A DNA stretch of 8,624 nt from Inquilinus sp. (GCA_013003675.1 JABDIP010000383.1:1-8624); one strand, 5' to 3'. Positions 1 through 6,315 are shown, counted from the first letter of the stretch. A program made the numbers and translations. Notes: generated by a model from the sequence alone, not told the origin.

Positions 1-393
1 GCCGCCGCCGTTGCCGCCGCCTCCATTGTCGTCATCGTCGTCGTCGTTGTTGCCGCCACCTGAGCCGCCGCCATTGTCGCCCCCGGAACCACCGCCGGAA
101 CCGCCACCGGAGCCGCCGCCATTGTCACCGCCGGAGCCGCCGCCATCGCCGGCAGGCGGCTGAGAAGCGCCGTTGCCGCCACCGGTGGCGACCTGACGCT
201 CCTCCTCGTTGCATCGCGGTCCGGAGCCGGCGTTGCCGCAGCCCGGATTGCCGTTGACCACCGCCAATCCATGGCCATTGGTGACGACGGCGCCGCTCGA
301 CGAACGAATCGGGCCGGCCAAGGCCGTCGACGCAAGGAAAGCAGCCGTCAGCACCGCCACGGCGGCGCTACCGAATTTCAGTTTGGTGTCCAC
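1..393 (-). CDS. Secreted Gly/Ser/Asn/Asp-rich protein, N-terminal 131 residues (partial)
   Basis: I do not recognise a family. Reading leftward from a GTG at 393-391, the frame stays open for 131 codons to the window edge, so the C-terminus is missing. The GTG is chosen because a Shine-Dalgarno GGAG lies 8 nt upstream (402-405 on the plus strand) and because it gives a textbook Sec signal peptide: basic start (MDTKLKF), hydrophobic core at about 12-24, and A-L-A before a likely cleavage after residue 26. The mature part begins with about 55 ordinary residues containing two cysteines (C52 and C61, possibly a disulfide) and an EEER segment. From about residue 71 it becomes low-complexity: repeated GGGS and GGDN units, then six consecutive Asp flanked by Asn, then more Gly/Asn. 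It is probably exported to the periplasm or cell surface. The Gly/Asp tract could be a flexible linker or a metal-binding (for example Ca2+) segment, but no RTX nonapeptide consensus is visible. It is divergent from the flavin reductase gene. Confidence 0.75.
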   Translation of the reverse strand, partial: MDTKLKFGSAAVAVLTAAFLASTALAGPIRSSSGAVVTNGHGLAVVNGNPGCGNAGSGPRCNEEERQVATGGGNGASQPPAGDGGGSGGDNGGGSGGGSGGGSGGDNGGGSGGGNNDDDDDDNGGGGNGGG

Positions 394-401
394 GTCTCAA
401 T

Positions 402-405
402 CTCC
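402..405 (-). promoter_or_regulatory. Ribosome binding site deciding the GTG start of the Gly-rich secreted protein
   Basis: On the minus strand GGAG is followed by 8 nt and then GTG at 393-391. No in-frame ATG gives the signal peptide, so this site is the main argument for the GTG start. Confidence 0.6.
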
Positions 406-437
406 GCAATGGCGCCACTTAATCCGCATTGAGTGAG

Positions 438-457
438 GGAACCGTCTGTCGGGTTCC
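438..457 (-). promoter_or_regulatory. Hairpin in the leader of the Gly-rich secreted protein gene
   Basis: GGAACC at 438-443 and GGTTCC at 452-457 form a perfect 6-bp inverted repeat with an 8-nt loop, 45-64 nt upstream of the GTG. It would lie in the 5' untranslated leader if transcription starts further upstream. The function is unknown; it may affect leader folding or be an operator. Confidence 0.3.
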
Positions 458-482
458 TCTCTGGACGGCGGTGCCAGATTCT

Positions 483-497
483 CGTGCCGTTGGCACG
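483..497 (-). promoter_or_regulatory. Strong 6-bp hairpin upstream of the Gly-rich protein gene
   Basis: CGTGCC GTT GGCACG is a perfect dyad with a 3-nt loop. A further GTGCCA at 471-476 could pair instead with TGGCAC at 491-496, so two mutually exclusive folds are possible. No run of T follows on either strand, so it is unlikely to be an intrinsic terminator. Confidence 0.3.
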
Positions 498-505
498 GTC
501 GATCC

Positions 506-532
506 GACTTTCGGCAAATTTTAACGAAAGTC
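506..532. promoter_or_regulatory. Inverted repeat GACTTTCG / CGAAAGTC, candidate operator
   Basis: GACTTTCG at 506-513 and CGAAAGTC at 525-532 are perfect 8-bp inverted arms around an AT-rich 11-nt centre. A further CGAAAGT lies at 567-573, 42 bp from the matching half-site and on the same strand. The dyad sits in the AT-rich island between two divergent genes, where a regulator would be expected. No regulator gene is in the window to match it to. Confidence 0.4.
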
Positions 533-533
533 A

Positions 534-567
534 ATAACCTTCTGTTAACCTTGACAAATAGTTAACC
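534..567 (-). promoter_or_regulatory. Two TTAAC boxes 17 bp apart, CtrA-like but imperfect
   Basis: On the minus strand GGTTAAC occurs twice at a 17-bp period (around 561-567 and 544-550). Each is followed, after a 7-nt gap counted from TTAA, by a near-match: TTAA-N7-TCAA and TTAA-N7-TTAT. The alphaproteobacterial cell-cycle regulator CtrA is known to bind TTAA-N7-TTAA(C). Each site matches 7 of 8 fixed bases, so binding is possible but not established. Confidence 0.3.
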
Positions 568-580
568 GAAAGTTGGTGTG
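551..580 (+). promoter_or_regulatory. Possible promoter toward the flavin reductase gene (consensus -35 only)
   Basis: TTGACA at 551-556 is an exact sigma-70 -35 hexamer. At 17-18 bp spacing the -10 position reads TTGGTG or TGGTGT, which is poor. It would leave a GC-rich leader of about 185 nt before the ATG at 774. It overlaps the TTAAC boxes and lies just before a palindrome at 580-591. Confidence 0.25.
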
Positions 581-591
581 ATGCCGGCATC
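580..591. promoter_or_regulatory. 12-bp perfect palindrome GATGCCGGCATC, candidate operator
   Basis: The 12 bases are fully self-complementary with no gap. The site begins 24 bp downstream of the TTGACA, where a -10 or start site would lie, so a repressor here could block transcription toward 774. The function is inferred from position only. The rest of the gene-free stretch (592-773) is GC-rich with repeated CGGCCG blocks around 661-690, in which I see no gene. Confidence 0.3.
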
Positions 592-773
592 TCATCGGCT
601 GTTTCGGGGGCCGTTTCGCCGCGAATCGTGACCCCGCGCCGTGGCATTCCGCGGCGGGCAGGCGGCCGGGCGGCGGCCGGAGACCGGGTTGGGGCTTGCC
701 GGGGGCCGAATTCGTCCCCATGACTCTGTGGCCCGCGCGGACGGCGGGCGACGATCGCCTTGAGGAAAGCTGC

Positions 774-1280
774 ATGGCATTGACGGCAACGTCCGCCGGC
801 CCGAAGGACAGTTTCGACGAGCGCGCCTTTCGCGACGCCGTCGGCCGGTTCGCCACCGGGGTCACGATCGTCACGGCGCGCGATGCGACGGGCGCGCCGG
901 TCGGCGTGACCATCAACTCGTTCACATCGTTGTCGCTCGATCCGCCGCTGGTGCTGTTCTGCCTCGACCGCCGGTCACGCTATCTGCCGGCATTCCGCGA
1001 CGGGCCGGGTTTCGTAGTCCATGTGCTCGCCGTGGAGCAGCGGGAATGGGCGATGCGATTTGCCAGCCGTGGCGAGCGTTGGACCGGGATCGAGTATTGC
1101 GATTGGGAGACCGGCGCGCCGGTCATCGAGGATTGCCTGACCGCCCTGGAATGTCGCCTGGAGGCGGTCCATGAAGGCGGCGACCATGCCATCCTGATCG
1201 GCCGCGTGTTGCGCTTCGCGACACGCGACGGTGCGCCGCTGACCTATCACCGTGGCCGGTACTCGGCGTTGAGCGACTGA
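774..1280 (+). CDS. Flavin reductase-like domain protein (HpaC/RutF-type FMN-binding split barrel), 168 aa
   Basis: It belongs to the flavin reductase-like family, small dimeric FMN-binding split-barrel proteins. Known members use NAD(P)H to supply reduced flavin to a partner monooxygenase, or bind flavin for related redox steps in the cytoplasm. Visible family hallmarks are R-F-A-T-G-V-T-I-V-T at 25-34, the flavin-binding stretch G-V-T-I-N-S-F-T-S-L-S-L-D-P-P at 44-58, G-D-H at 136-138, and P-L-T-Y-H-R-G-R-Y at 155-163. Length is normal for the family. The ATG at 774 is chosen over in-frame ATGs at 696 and 720 because GAGGAAA (762-768) lies at the right distance and the extra N-terminal residues match nothing in the family. 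No monooxygenase partner is present. It stands alone and converges with the threonine ammonia-lyase gene across a 9-nt gap. Which monooxygenase it serves, if any, cannot be told. Confidence 0.9.
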   Translation: MALTATSAGPKDSFDERAFRDAVGRFATGVTIVTARDATGAPVGVTINSFTSLSLDPPLVLFCLDRRSRYLPAFRDGPGFVVHVLAVEQREWAMRFASRGERWTGIEYCDWETGAPVIEDCLTALECRLEAVHEGGDHAILIGRVLRFATRDGAPLTYHRGRYSALSD

Positions 1281-1289
1281 AGCCGGCGC

Positions 1290-2522
1290 CTACCCGTCCA
1301 CCTCGGACAGGATCCGCGCCGGGAAGCCGCCGGCGGTCAGGGCCTCGGTTACCGCCTCGACATGGCGGCGATCGCGGGTTTCCACGATCAGGTCGATCTC
1401 TGCCCGCTTCACCGGCAACTCATAGAAGAGCCGGCGGTGGTGGACCTCGACGATGTTGGCGCCGCGACCGCCGACCAGACCGGAGATCTTCGCCAGCGTT
1501 CCGGGGGCGTCGACGATCTCGACCCGCAGCCGGACCAGCCGACCTTCGCGGATCAGGCCGCGCAGCAGCACCGACGACAGCAGCCGGGCGTCGATGTTGC
1601 CGCCACAGATCACCACGCCGACCCGGCGCCCGGCAAATCGATCCGGTGCCGCCATCAACGCCGCGATACCGGCCGCGCCGGCGCCTTCCGCCAACAATTT
1701 CTGCTCGGTCAAGAGCGTTTGCACGGCGCGCTCCAGCACCGCTTCCTCGATCAGCAGGATCTCGTCGACCAGCGCCGCGACCACCTTACGGGTGAGCATT
1801 CCGGGCCGCTTGACGGCGATGCCCTCGGCGATGGTGGCGCCGCCATAGCTGCGGTCGACGCCGGCAATCGCGTCGCTCATCGACGGGTAGAGCGCCGCCT
1901 CGACGCCGGTGATGCGGATCTCCGGCCGCAGCGCCTTGGCCGCCACGGCAATGCCGGAGATCAGCCCGCCGCCGCCGATCGGGACGATCAAATCGTCGAG
2001 TTGCGGCACCGCCGCCAGCATTTCCAGCCCGATGGTGCCCTGGCCGGCCATGATCGCCGGGTCGTCGTAGGGATGGATCAGCGTCAGGCCCCGTGTCGCC
2101 ACCTGCTCGTCGACGAAGTCGCGGCAGTCGTCCAGGTTCTCGCCTTGCTGCACGACGGTGGCGCCCAGTTCCTCGGTCCGAACGACCTTGGTGAACGGGG
2201 TGTTGGACGGCATCACGATGGTCGCCGGGATTCCGAGGCGCGAGGCATGATGGGCAACGCCCTGGGCATGATTGCCGGCGGACATGGCGATCACCCCGCG
2301 TCGCCGCGCCGCCTCGTCCAGCGTCGTCAGCTTGACCAGCGCGCCACGATCCTTGAACGATCCGGTGAACTGAAGGTTCTCAAGCTTGAGATAGACCTCG
2401 CAGCCGAGGCGGCCCGACAGCGCGGTTGCCGAAATGGTCGGCGTGTCGACGATTGCGCCGGCCAGTGTGGCCACGGCCTCGCGGACGGCGTCGATGGTCA
2501 GCGGGAGGCCGGGCGCCGACAC
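1290..2522 (-). CDS. ilvA: Threonine ammonia-lyase (threonine dehydratase) with one C-terminal ACT domain, 410 aa
   Basis: This PLP enzyme deaminates L-threonine to 2-oxobutanoate and ammonia (serine to pyruvate in many members), in the cytoplasm, feeding isoleucine synthesis or catabolism. The fold-type II catalytic domain covers about 10-320: S-F-K-D-R-G with Schiff-base Lys57, S-A-G-N-H-A-Q-G at 81-88, and the Gly-rich PLP-phosphate loop G-G-G-G-L at 183-187. A single ACT domain follows at about 329-405, which in relatives mediates allosteric control. This is the roughly 400-residue, one-ACT architecture, not the roughly 510-residue two-ACT biosynthetic IlvA, so the symbol marks the family and the physiological role is open. 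The start is GTG at 2522-2520. It lies 3 nt after the acylase stop and has no visible Shine-Dalgarno sequence, which implies translational coupling. It is the last gene of the operon. A racemase or serine-specific activity cannot be excluded. Confidence 0.92.
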   Translation of the reverse strand: MSAPGLPLTIDAVREAVATLAGAIVDTPTISATALSGRLGCEVYLKLENLQFTGSFKDRGALVKLTTLDEAARRRGVIAMSAGNHAQGVAHHASRLGIPATIVMPSNTPFTKVVRTEELGATVVQQGENLDDCRDFVDEQVATRGLTLIHPYDDPAIMAGQGTIGLEMLAAVPQLDDLIVPIGGGGLISGIAVAAKALRPEIRITGVEAALYPSMSDAIAGVDRSYGGATIAEGIAVKRPGMLTRKVVAALVDEILLIEEAVLERAVQTLLTEQKLLAEGAGAAGIAALMAAPDRFAGRRVGVVICGGNIDARLLSSVLLRGLIREGRLVRLRVEIVDAPGTLAKISGLVGGRGANIVEVHHRRLFYELPVKRAEIDLIVETRDRRHVEAVTEALTAGGFPARILSEVDG

Positions 2523-2525
2523 CGC

Positions 2526-5042
2526 TCAGGGCCGGGCCGATTGCTTCAGGGGATGCAGGGTGAGGGTGGCATTTCCGCCGCGGGCCAGTTCCGTCGGCGA
2601 ACCGGCGATGGTGAAGGCGTCGCCGTCCCGCCAGCGCTCGACCAGGTCGCCAAAATGCGGCGAGAACGGATTGCCGGATTGGCCGGTGGCGATGATGAAG
2701 CGCGAGTTGTCCAGGTCGGAGAGGTCGAAGATCGCGCGGAACACCGAGCCGTGGATATGGGCGAATGGCGCGGACGAATCGCCGATCCGGCTGTTGCCGC
2801 GATTGACCGTGTTGGGTCCGCCATCGGTCTCGATCGACAGGTCGACCAGCGACTTCGCCACCGGCACCCGGCTGAACATCTGGTGCGCGAACGGGGCGCT
2901 ATGGGCGTCTCCCCAGCGCAGGGACGACAAGTCGTCGCCGTATTGCGCGCCGATCTCGGCCAGCGCGTCGTCGAGCGAGACGCGAAGCTGCTCGGCGCAG
3001 GTCTCGGTGCGCGCGGTGGCGCGATCGTCGCACCAATCCTGACGATCGGTCAGCACCGCGCGCACCACGCGTGGCCGCAATCCCCAATAGTCGCCGAAGA
3101 TCGGTCCCAGATCGTCGGCGAACAGCGTCCGGTTCAGTGCCCGCAGCCAGGCGGAGAAGATCAGTGGCTCCGGCCGCTTGCGGTCCATTTCGTAGGACCA
3201 TCCGCGCAGCAGGCGAACCGCCTCCGCCGCGGCGGCGTTGTCGGGACGGACGGTCAGCATCAGCGGCAGCAGGTCCCGCGCGGCCACCGAAACGGTGTCC
3301 ATCTGCAGGGCGGCCGTTTCGTCGATCCCGTGCCGGCCGTTGCGCAGAACCTCCTCGATCCGGTCCGCCCGATAAGGCTCGACATCCTCGTGGCCGATCC
3401 AATGTGGATAGTCGGGACCGACCACCGGATTGTTGGCATTGACGATGCGGCCGCTCGGCGGGTTCAGCACCTGTGGCAGGGCTTCGACCGGCAGGAAACC
3501 GGTCCAGTCGTAGGCGCCGGTCCAGCCGGGTACCGGCGCCAGCCCATCGCCGTCGGCGCGCACCGGAATGCGGCCGGGGGCGATCAGCCCGATATTGCCG
3601 TCGACATCGGCATAGGCGACGTTCTGCACCGGGGCCACCCAGAACTGCAGCGCGCCCAGGAACTCGACCCAATTGGTGGCCCGCCCCATCAGGTAGATCG
3701 CCTCGGACGTCGTGTCTGCCTCGGTCAGCGCGGCAAATGCCAAGGCGACGACGTGGTCCTGGTCGGCGAGGGTGCGCAGTTCCGTATCGATGTCGGACAG
3801 CACAGGGCCATGACGGGTCTCGCGCACGGTCAGAGCGATAGGCTCGGCGCCGCGGACCTCGATGGTTTCGCGGCGCACGACGAACGGCATGCTGCCATCC
3901 GGCGTCAGATACCGGGTCGGATCGTCCGGGTCGATTCGCTCGACGAAAAGGTCCTGCACGTCGGCGCCGGTCGTCGACATCCCCCAGGCGACGCGGCCAT
4001 TGTGGCCGAGAAGATGAAACGGCACGCCGGGCACCGTGGCACCGACCAGATTCAGTGTCGGCGTCCGCACGCGGGCCAGGTAGAAGACCGAGGGTGAATC
4101 GAGGCCGAGATGGGGGTCGTTGGCCAGCAGGGCGCCGCCGGTGGTGGTTCCCGCCGCCGTCACCGCCCAGACGTTCGATGCCGATGTGGGCCCCAGCGGC
4201 GCCGGCAACGCGGCGCGCAATCGGCTCAGGCTCTCCCGCGGCGGCGCCTCGGCGAGGGTGACCGGCTCGCCGCTCCGGATCGCCGGGAACAGCAGGGCGA
4301 CGGCTTCCTCGCCGAGCGCGGCCGCGATATCCGCGCGCAGCAATTCGGTCCTGTAGTTGCCCGAGAGCTGCGATGCCATGAGCTTGCCCCAGACCAGCGA
4401 ATCCGCCGGCTTCCAGGGCTCTGGCGTGGTGCGCAGCAGATAGAATTCCGGCGGCAGCGCGCCGCGCCGGGTTTCCAGCCACGCGTTGACGCCGGCGGCA
4501 TAGGCGTCGAAGGCCTCGCGAACCTCTCTCGACAGATTGGCGTAGCTCGCTTCGGCCAGGCGATAGGTGCCGAGGGTCCGCATCAGCCGGTCGTAGCCCA
4601 CTCCGCTCGGCCCGATCATCTCCGCCAGGCGGCCGGCGCCGATGCGTCGCTGCAGGTGCATCTGCCACAGGCGGTCCTGGGCATGCAGGTAGCCCATCGC
4701 GAAATAGGCGTCCGCGTCGGTGGCGGCGAACACATGCGGCACCGCTTGGGCGTCGCGCATGATCTGCACCGGTGCGGAAATGCCCTCGAGGCGGACCGAA
4801 CTGTGGAAATCCGGCAGGCTGGTGCGAAGCAGCAGCAATCCCGCCGCCGGTGTCAGCAGGGCCAGCGCCACCAGCGTGAACACGCCGATCCAGACCCAAC
4901 GCAAGACGCGATGTCCACCGCCGCTCGGCGGATCGGCCGATGGTGGCTGCGACGATCGCCACCGTGTATCGGCGCCGCCCGTCCGCCGGATCGACGTGCC
5001 GGAGGTAACGGCGGATAGGCTCGAAGAGCCGCGTCTATCCAT
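2526..5042 (-). CDS. Penicillin acylase-family (S45, Ntn) amidohydrolase with N-terminal membrane anchor, 838 aa
   Basis: The family hydrolyses amide bonds of N-acyl compounds (beta-lactam side chains, acyl-homoserine lactones, N-acyl amino acids). The proenzyme cuts itself into alpha and beta chains, and the new N-terminal Ser is the nucleophile. Seen here: a basic, Ser/Pro-rich N-terminus (1-45), one hydrophobic segment (about 49-72), an alpha-like region with G-Y-L-H-A-Q-D-R-L-W (117-126), then A-S-N-V-W with predicted nucleophile Ser289. Beta motifs follow: N-D-P-H-L (308-312), G-H-N-G-R-V-A-W-G (346-354), N-A-N-N (535-538, near the catalytic Asn of the E. coli enzyme), and G-Q-S-G-N-P-F-S-P-H (787-796). 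The predicted beta chain is 550 residues, normal for the family. The hydrophobic segment suggests an inner-membrane anchor with a periplasmic active site. The ATG at 5042 overlaps the CoA-transferase stop by 8 nt. A TTG at 4904 (codon 47), after GGTGGA, would start almost at the membrane segment and is a serious alternative. The substrate is unknown. Confidence 0.9.
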   Translation of the reverse strand: MDRRGSSSLSAVTSGTSIRRTGGADTRWRSSQPPSADPPSGGGHRVLRWVWIGVFTLVALALLTPAAGLLLLRTSLPDFHSSVRLEGISAPVQIMRDAQAVPHVFAATDADAYFAMGYLHAQDRLWQMHLQRRIGAGRLAEMIGPSGVGYDRLMRTLGTYRLAEASYANLSREVREAFDAYAAGVNAWLETRRGALPPEFYLLRTTPEPWKPADSLVWGKLMASQLSGNYRTELLRADIAAALGEEAVALLFPAIRSGEPVTLAEAPPRESLSRLRAALPAPLGPTSASNVWAVTAAGTTTGGALLANDPHLGLDSPSVFYLARVRTPTLNLVGATVPGVPFHLLGHNGRVAWGMSTTGADVQDLFVERIDPDDPTRYLTPDGSMPFVVRRETIEVRGAEPIALTVRETRHGPVLSDIDTELRTLADQDHVVALAFAALTEADTTSEAIYLMGRATNWVEFLGALQFWVAPVQNVAYADVDGNIGLIAPGRIPVRADGDGLAPVPGWTGAYDWTGFLPVEALPQVLNPPSGRIVNANNPVVGPDYPHWIGHEDVEPYRADRIEEVLRNGRHGIDETAALQMDTVSVAARDLLPLMLTVRPDNAAAAEAVRLLRGWSYEMDRKRPEPLIFSAWLRALNRTLFADDLGPIFGDYWGLRPRVVRAVLTDRQDWCDDRATARTETCAEQLRVSLDDALAEIGAQYGDDLSSLRWGDAHSAPFAHQMFSRVPVAKSLVDLSIETDGGPNTVNRGNSRIGDSSAPFAHIHGSVFRAIFDLSDLDNSRFIIATGQSGNPFSPHFGDLVERWRDGDAFTIAGSPTELARGGNATLTLHPLKQSARP

Positions 5043-6219
5043 CGGTGGCCAACTCGTGCAGCAGCGTCTCGCGGTCGGCATCCAATTCCGGCGCCGGCCT
5101 GCGGGCCGTCGGATCGGCGAACGCCGACAGCTTGATCGGATTGCCGGCCACCTTCAGCGGGCCGTTGCCGACGCCGTGTCCACCATCTCCGAGTGTTACC
5201 ACCATGTTGCGGGCCAGCACCTGTTCGTCGCGCATCACCCGGTCGACTGTGTTGATGGGCCCGCAGGGCACGCCGGCCGATTCGAGAACATCGAGCCACG
5301 CGGCGGTGTCGCGGGCCGCCAATGTGGCCTCCAGTTCATCCTTCAGCGCCGTGACGTGCTGGGCCCGCACCCCGTTATTGACGAAGAGCGGGTTGCTCGC
5401 CAAATCCGCACGGCCGATCGCCCGGCACAGACGCTCGAAGAGCGAATCGTTGCCGGCGGCGATGACGATGTGACCGTCCCGGGTCGCGTAGGCGTCGAAG
5501 GGCGCGATGGAGGGATGCCGGCTGCCGAGCGGTTTCGGCACCTTGCCCGTGGCGCAGTAGCGGACGATGGCGTTCTCCAGGATGGCCACCTGGGCATCCA
5601 GCATCGAGACGTCGACCTTCATGCCTTGATCGGTCTTCTGCCTGTGCAGCAGCGCGGCGTTGACCCCAATTGCGGTGAACAGCCCGGCGGTGATGTCACC
5701 GACCGAGGTGCCGACCCGCGTCGGCGGGCCACCGGGCGAGCCGGTCAGGCTCATGATTCCGCCCATGCCCTGGACCACGAGATCATAGGCCGGGCGCTTG
5801 GCATAGGGGCCGGTGTGGCCGAAGCCGCTGGTCGCGGCGTAGATGAGGCGCGGAAAATGGCGGTGCAGCTCTTCCCAGCCATAGCCCAGCCGCTCCATGG
5901 TGCCGGCGCGGAAATTCTCGACCAAGACGTCGGCGCGAGCCAGCAATCGGTTGAAGATCCCGCGGTCATCCGGCGCCTTCAGATCGAGGGTGATCGATTC
6001 CTTGCCGTGATTGAGGGATTCGAAATAGGCCGAGCGGCCGCCGACGAAGGGCCCGAAATGGCGGGCATCGTCGCCCCGATCCGGCGCCTCGACCTTGATC
6101 ACGCGCGCACCGAGATCGGCGAGGATCATCGTGCAATAAGGCCCGGCAAGGACCCGCGTCAGGTCGACGACGGTGATCCCTGCCAGGGGCCCCGCCGGCG
6201 CGCCGCCGGATTGCGTCAT
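5035..6219 (-). CDS. CaiB/BaiF (family III) CoA transferase, 394 aa
   Basis: Family III enzymes move coenzyme A between carboxylic acids (for example formyl/oxalyl, carnitine, succinyl donors) through an aspartyl-CoA thioester, in the cytoplasm. The protein begins with the family signature G-P-L-A-G-I-T-V-V-D-L-T-R-V-L-A-G-P (10-27). It continues with G-A-R-V-I-K-V-E (37-44), S-G-F-G-H-T-G-P (131-138), Y-D-L-V-V-Q-G-M-G-G (145-154), and V-G-D-I-T-A-G (173-179). In the last motif Asp175 aligns with the catalytic Asp169 of CaiB and Frc. Length is typical. The start at 6219 is preferred over an in-frame ATG at 6225 because GGAA (6226-6229 on the plus strand) is 6 nt from 6219 but abuts 6225. It is the first gene of the operon, and its stop lies inside the acylase start region. 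The substrate cannot be read from sequence; the divergent decarboxylase and downstream acylase do not point to one acid. Confidence 0.92.
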   Translation of the reverse strand: MTQSGGAPAGPLAGITVVDLTRVLAGPYCTMILADLGARVIKVEAPDRGDDARHFGPFVGGRSAYFESLNHGKESITLDLKAPDDRGIFNRLLARADVLVENFRAGTMERLGYGWEELHRHFPRLIYAATSGFGHTGPYAKRPAYDLVVQGMGGIMSLTGSPGGPPTRVGTSVGDITAGLFTAIGVNAALLHRQKTDQGMKVDVSMLDAQVAILENAIVRYCATGKVPKPLGSRHPSIAPFDAYATRDGHIVIAAGNDSLFERLCRAIGRADLASNPLFVNNGVRAQHVTALKDELEATLAARDTAAWLDVLESAGVPCGPINTVDRVMRDEQVLARNMVVTLGDGGHGVGNGPLKVAGNPIKLSAFADPTARRPAPELDADRETLLHELATDG

Positions 6220-6225
6220 GCCCAT

Positions 6226-6229
6226 TTCC
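6226..6229 (-). promoter_or_regulatory. Ribosome binding site choosing between two CoA-transferase ATGs
   Basis: On the minus strand GGAA is followed by A-T-G-G-G-C and then ATG at 6219. The ATG at 6225 touches this site directly and is too close to be used with it, so the shorter protein is more likely. Confidence 0.45.
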
Positions 6230-6254
6230 GCTTTGAAATCCGATCCGAACGCGC

Positions 6255-6283
6255 ATTGTAGCAGGCATGGGCGGGGCAGGCAC
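6255..6283 (-). promoter_or_regulatory. Candidate promoter of the CoA transferase-acylase-threonine deaminase operon
   Basis: On the minus strand TACAAT (6260-6255) matches a sigma-70 -10 at 5 of 6 bases and lies 35 nt before the ATG at 6219. The hexamer 17 bp upstream, GTGCCT, is a weak -35. A second -10-like TATATT lies further upstream (6330-6325) within a dyad, also without a good -35. Promoter choice is uncertain. Confidence 0.3.
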
Positions 6284-6315
6284 TTCCCGCTTCCCTGTAC
6301 CCGGGCCGCCTCGGC

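Noticed and set aside
1..180. The repetitive GCC-rich DNA as a CRISPR array or microsatellite
   Set aside because: There are no spacers or fixed repeat unit; the repetition follows codons for Gly, Ser, Asn and Asp in one frame behind a signal peptide.
1..180. RTX calcium-binding repeats
   Set aside because: RTX needs regular GGxGxDxUx nonapeptides with a hydrophobic position; the visible units are GGGS and GGDN with no hydrophobic residue.
592..773. An FMN riboswitch upstream of the flavin reductase
   Set aside because: The conserved FMN riboswitch core is not visible; the stretch is simple GC-rich sequence with CGGCCG repeats, and such riboswitches normally precede riboflavin genes.
545..925. 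Minus-strand frame covering the gap upstream of the flavin reductase
   Set aside because: It overlaps the reductase start antisense, has no ribosome binding site, and its product has no recognisable features.
1281..1289. A terminator between the convergent flavin reductase and threonine deaminase genes
   Set aside because: The gap is only 9 nt and no stem with a T-run spans it; GGCGCC is a short palindrome only.
1362..4097. A 911-codon open frame on the plus strand
   Set aside because: It lies fully antisense to the threonine deaminase and acylase genes, crosses their boundary, and its His/Gln/Arg/Gly-rich product shows no family motif. Such long antisense frames are a by-product of high-GC third codon positions.
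2899..4962. A 687-codon minus-strand frame within the acylase gene
   Set aside because: It is a shifted reading of the acylase and is Arg-rich without domains; the overlapping real frame has the S45 motifs throughout.
4720..6261. A 513-codon plus-strand open frame antisense to the CoA transferase and the start of the acylase
   Set aside because: The minus-strand genes have clear catalytic motifs; this frame has none and no ribosome binding site.
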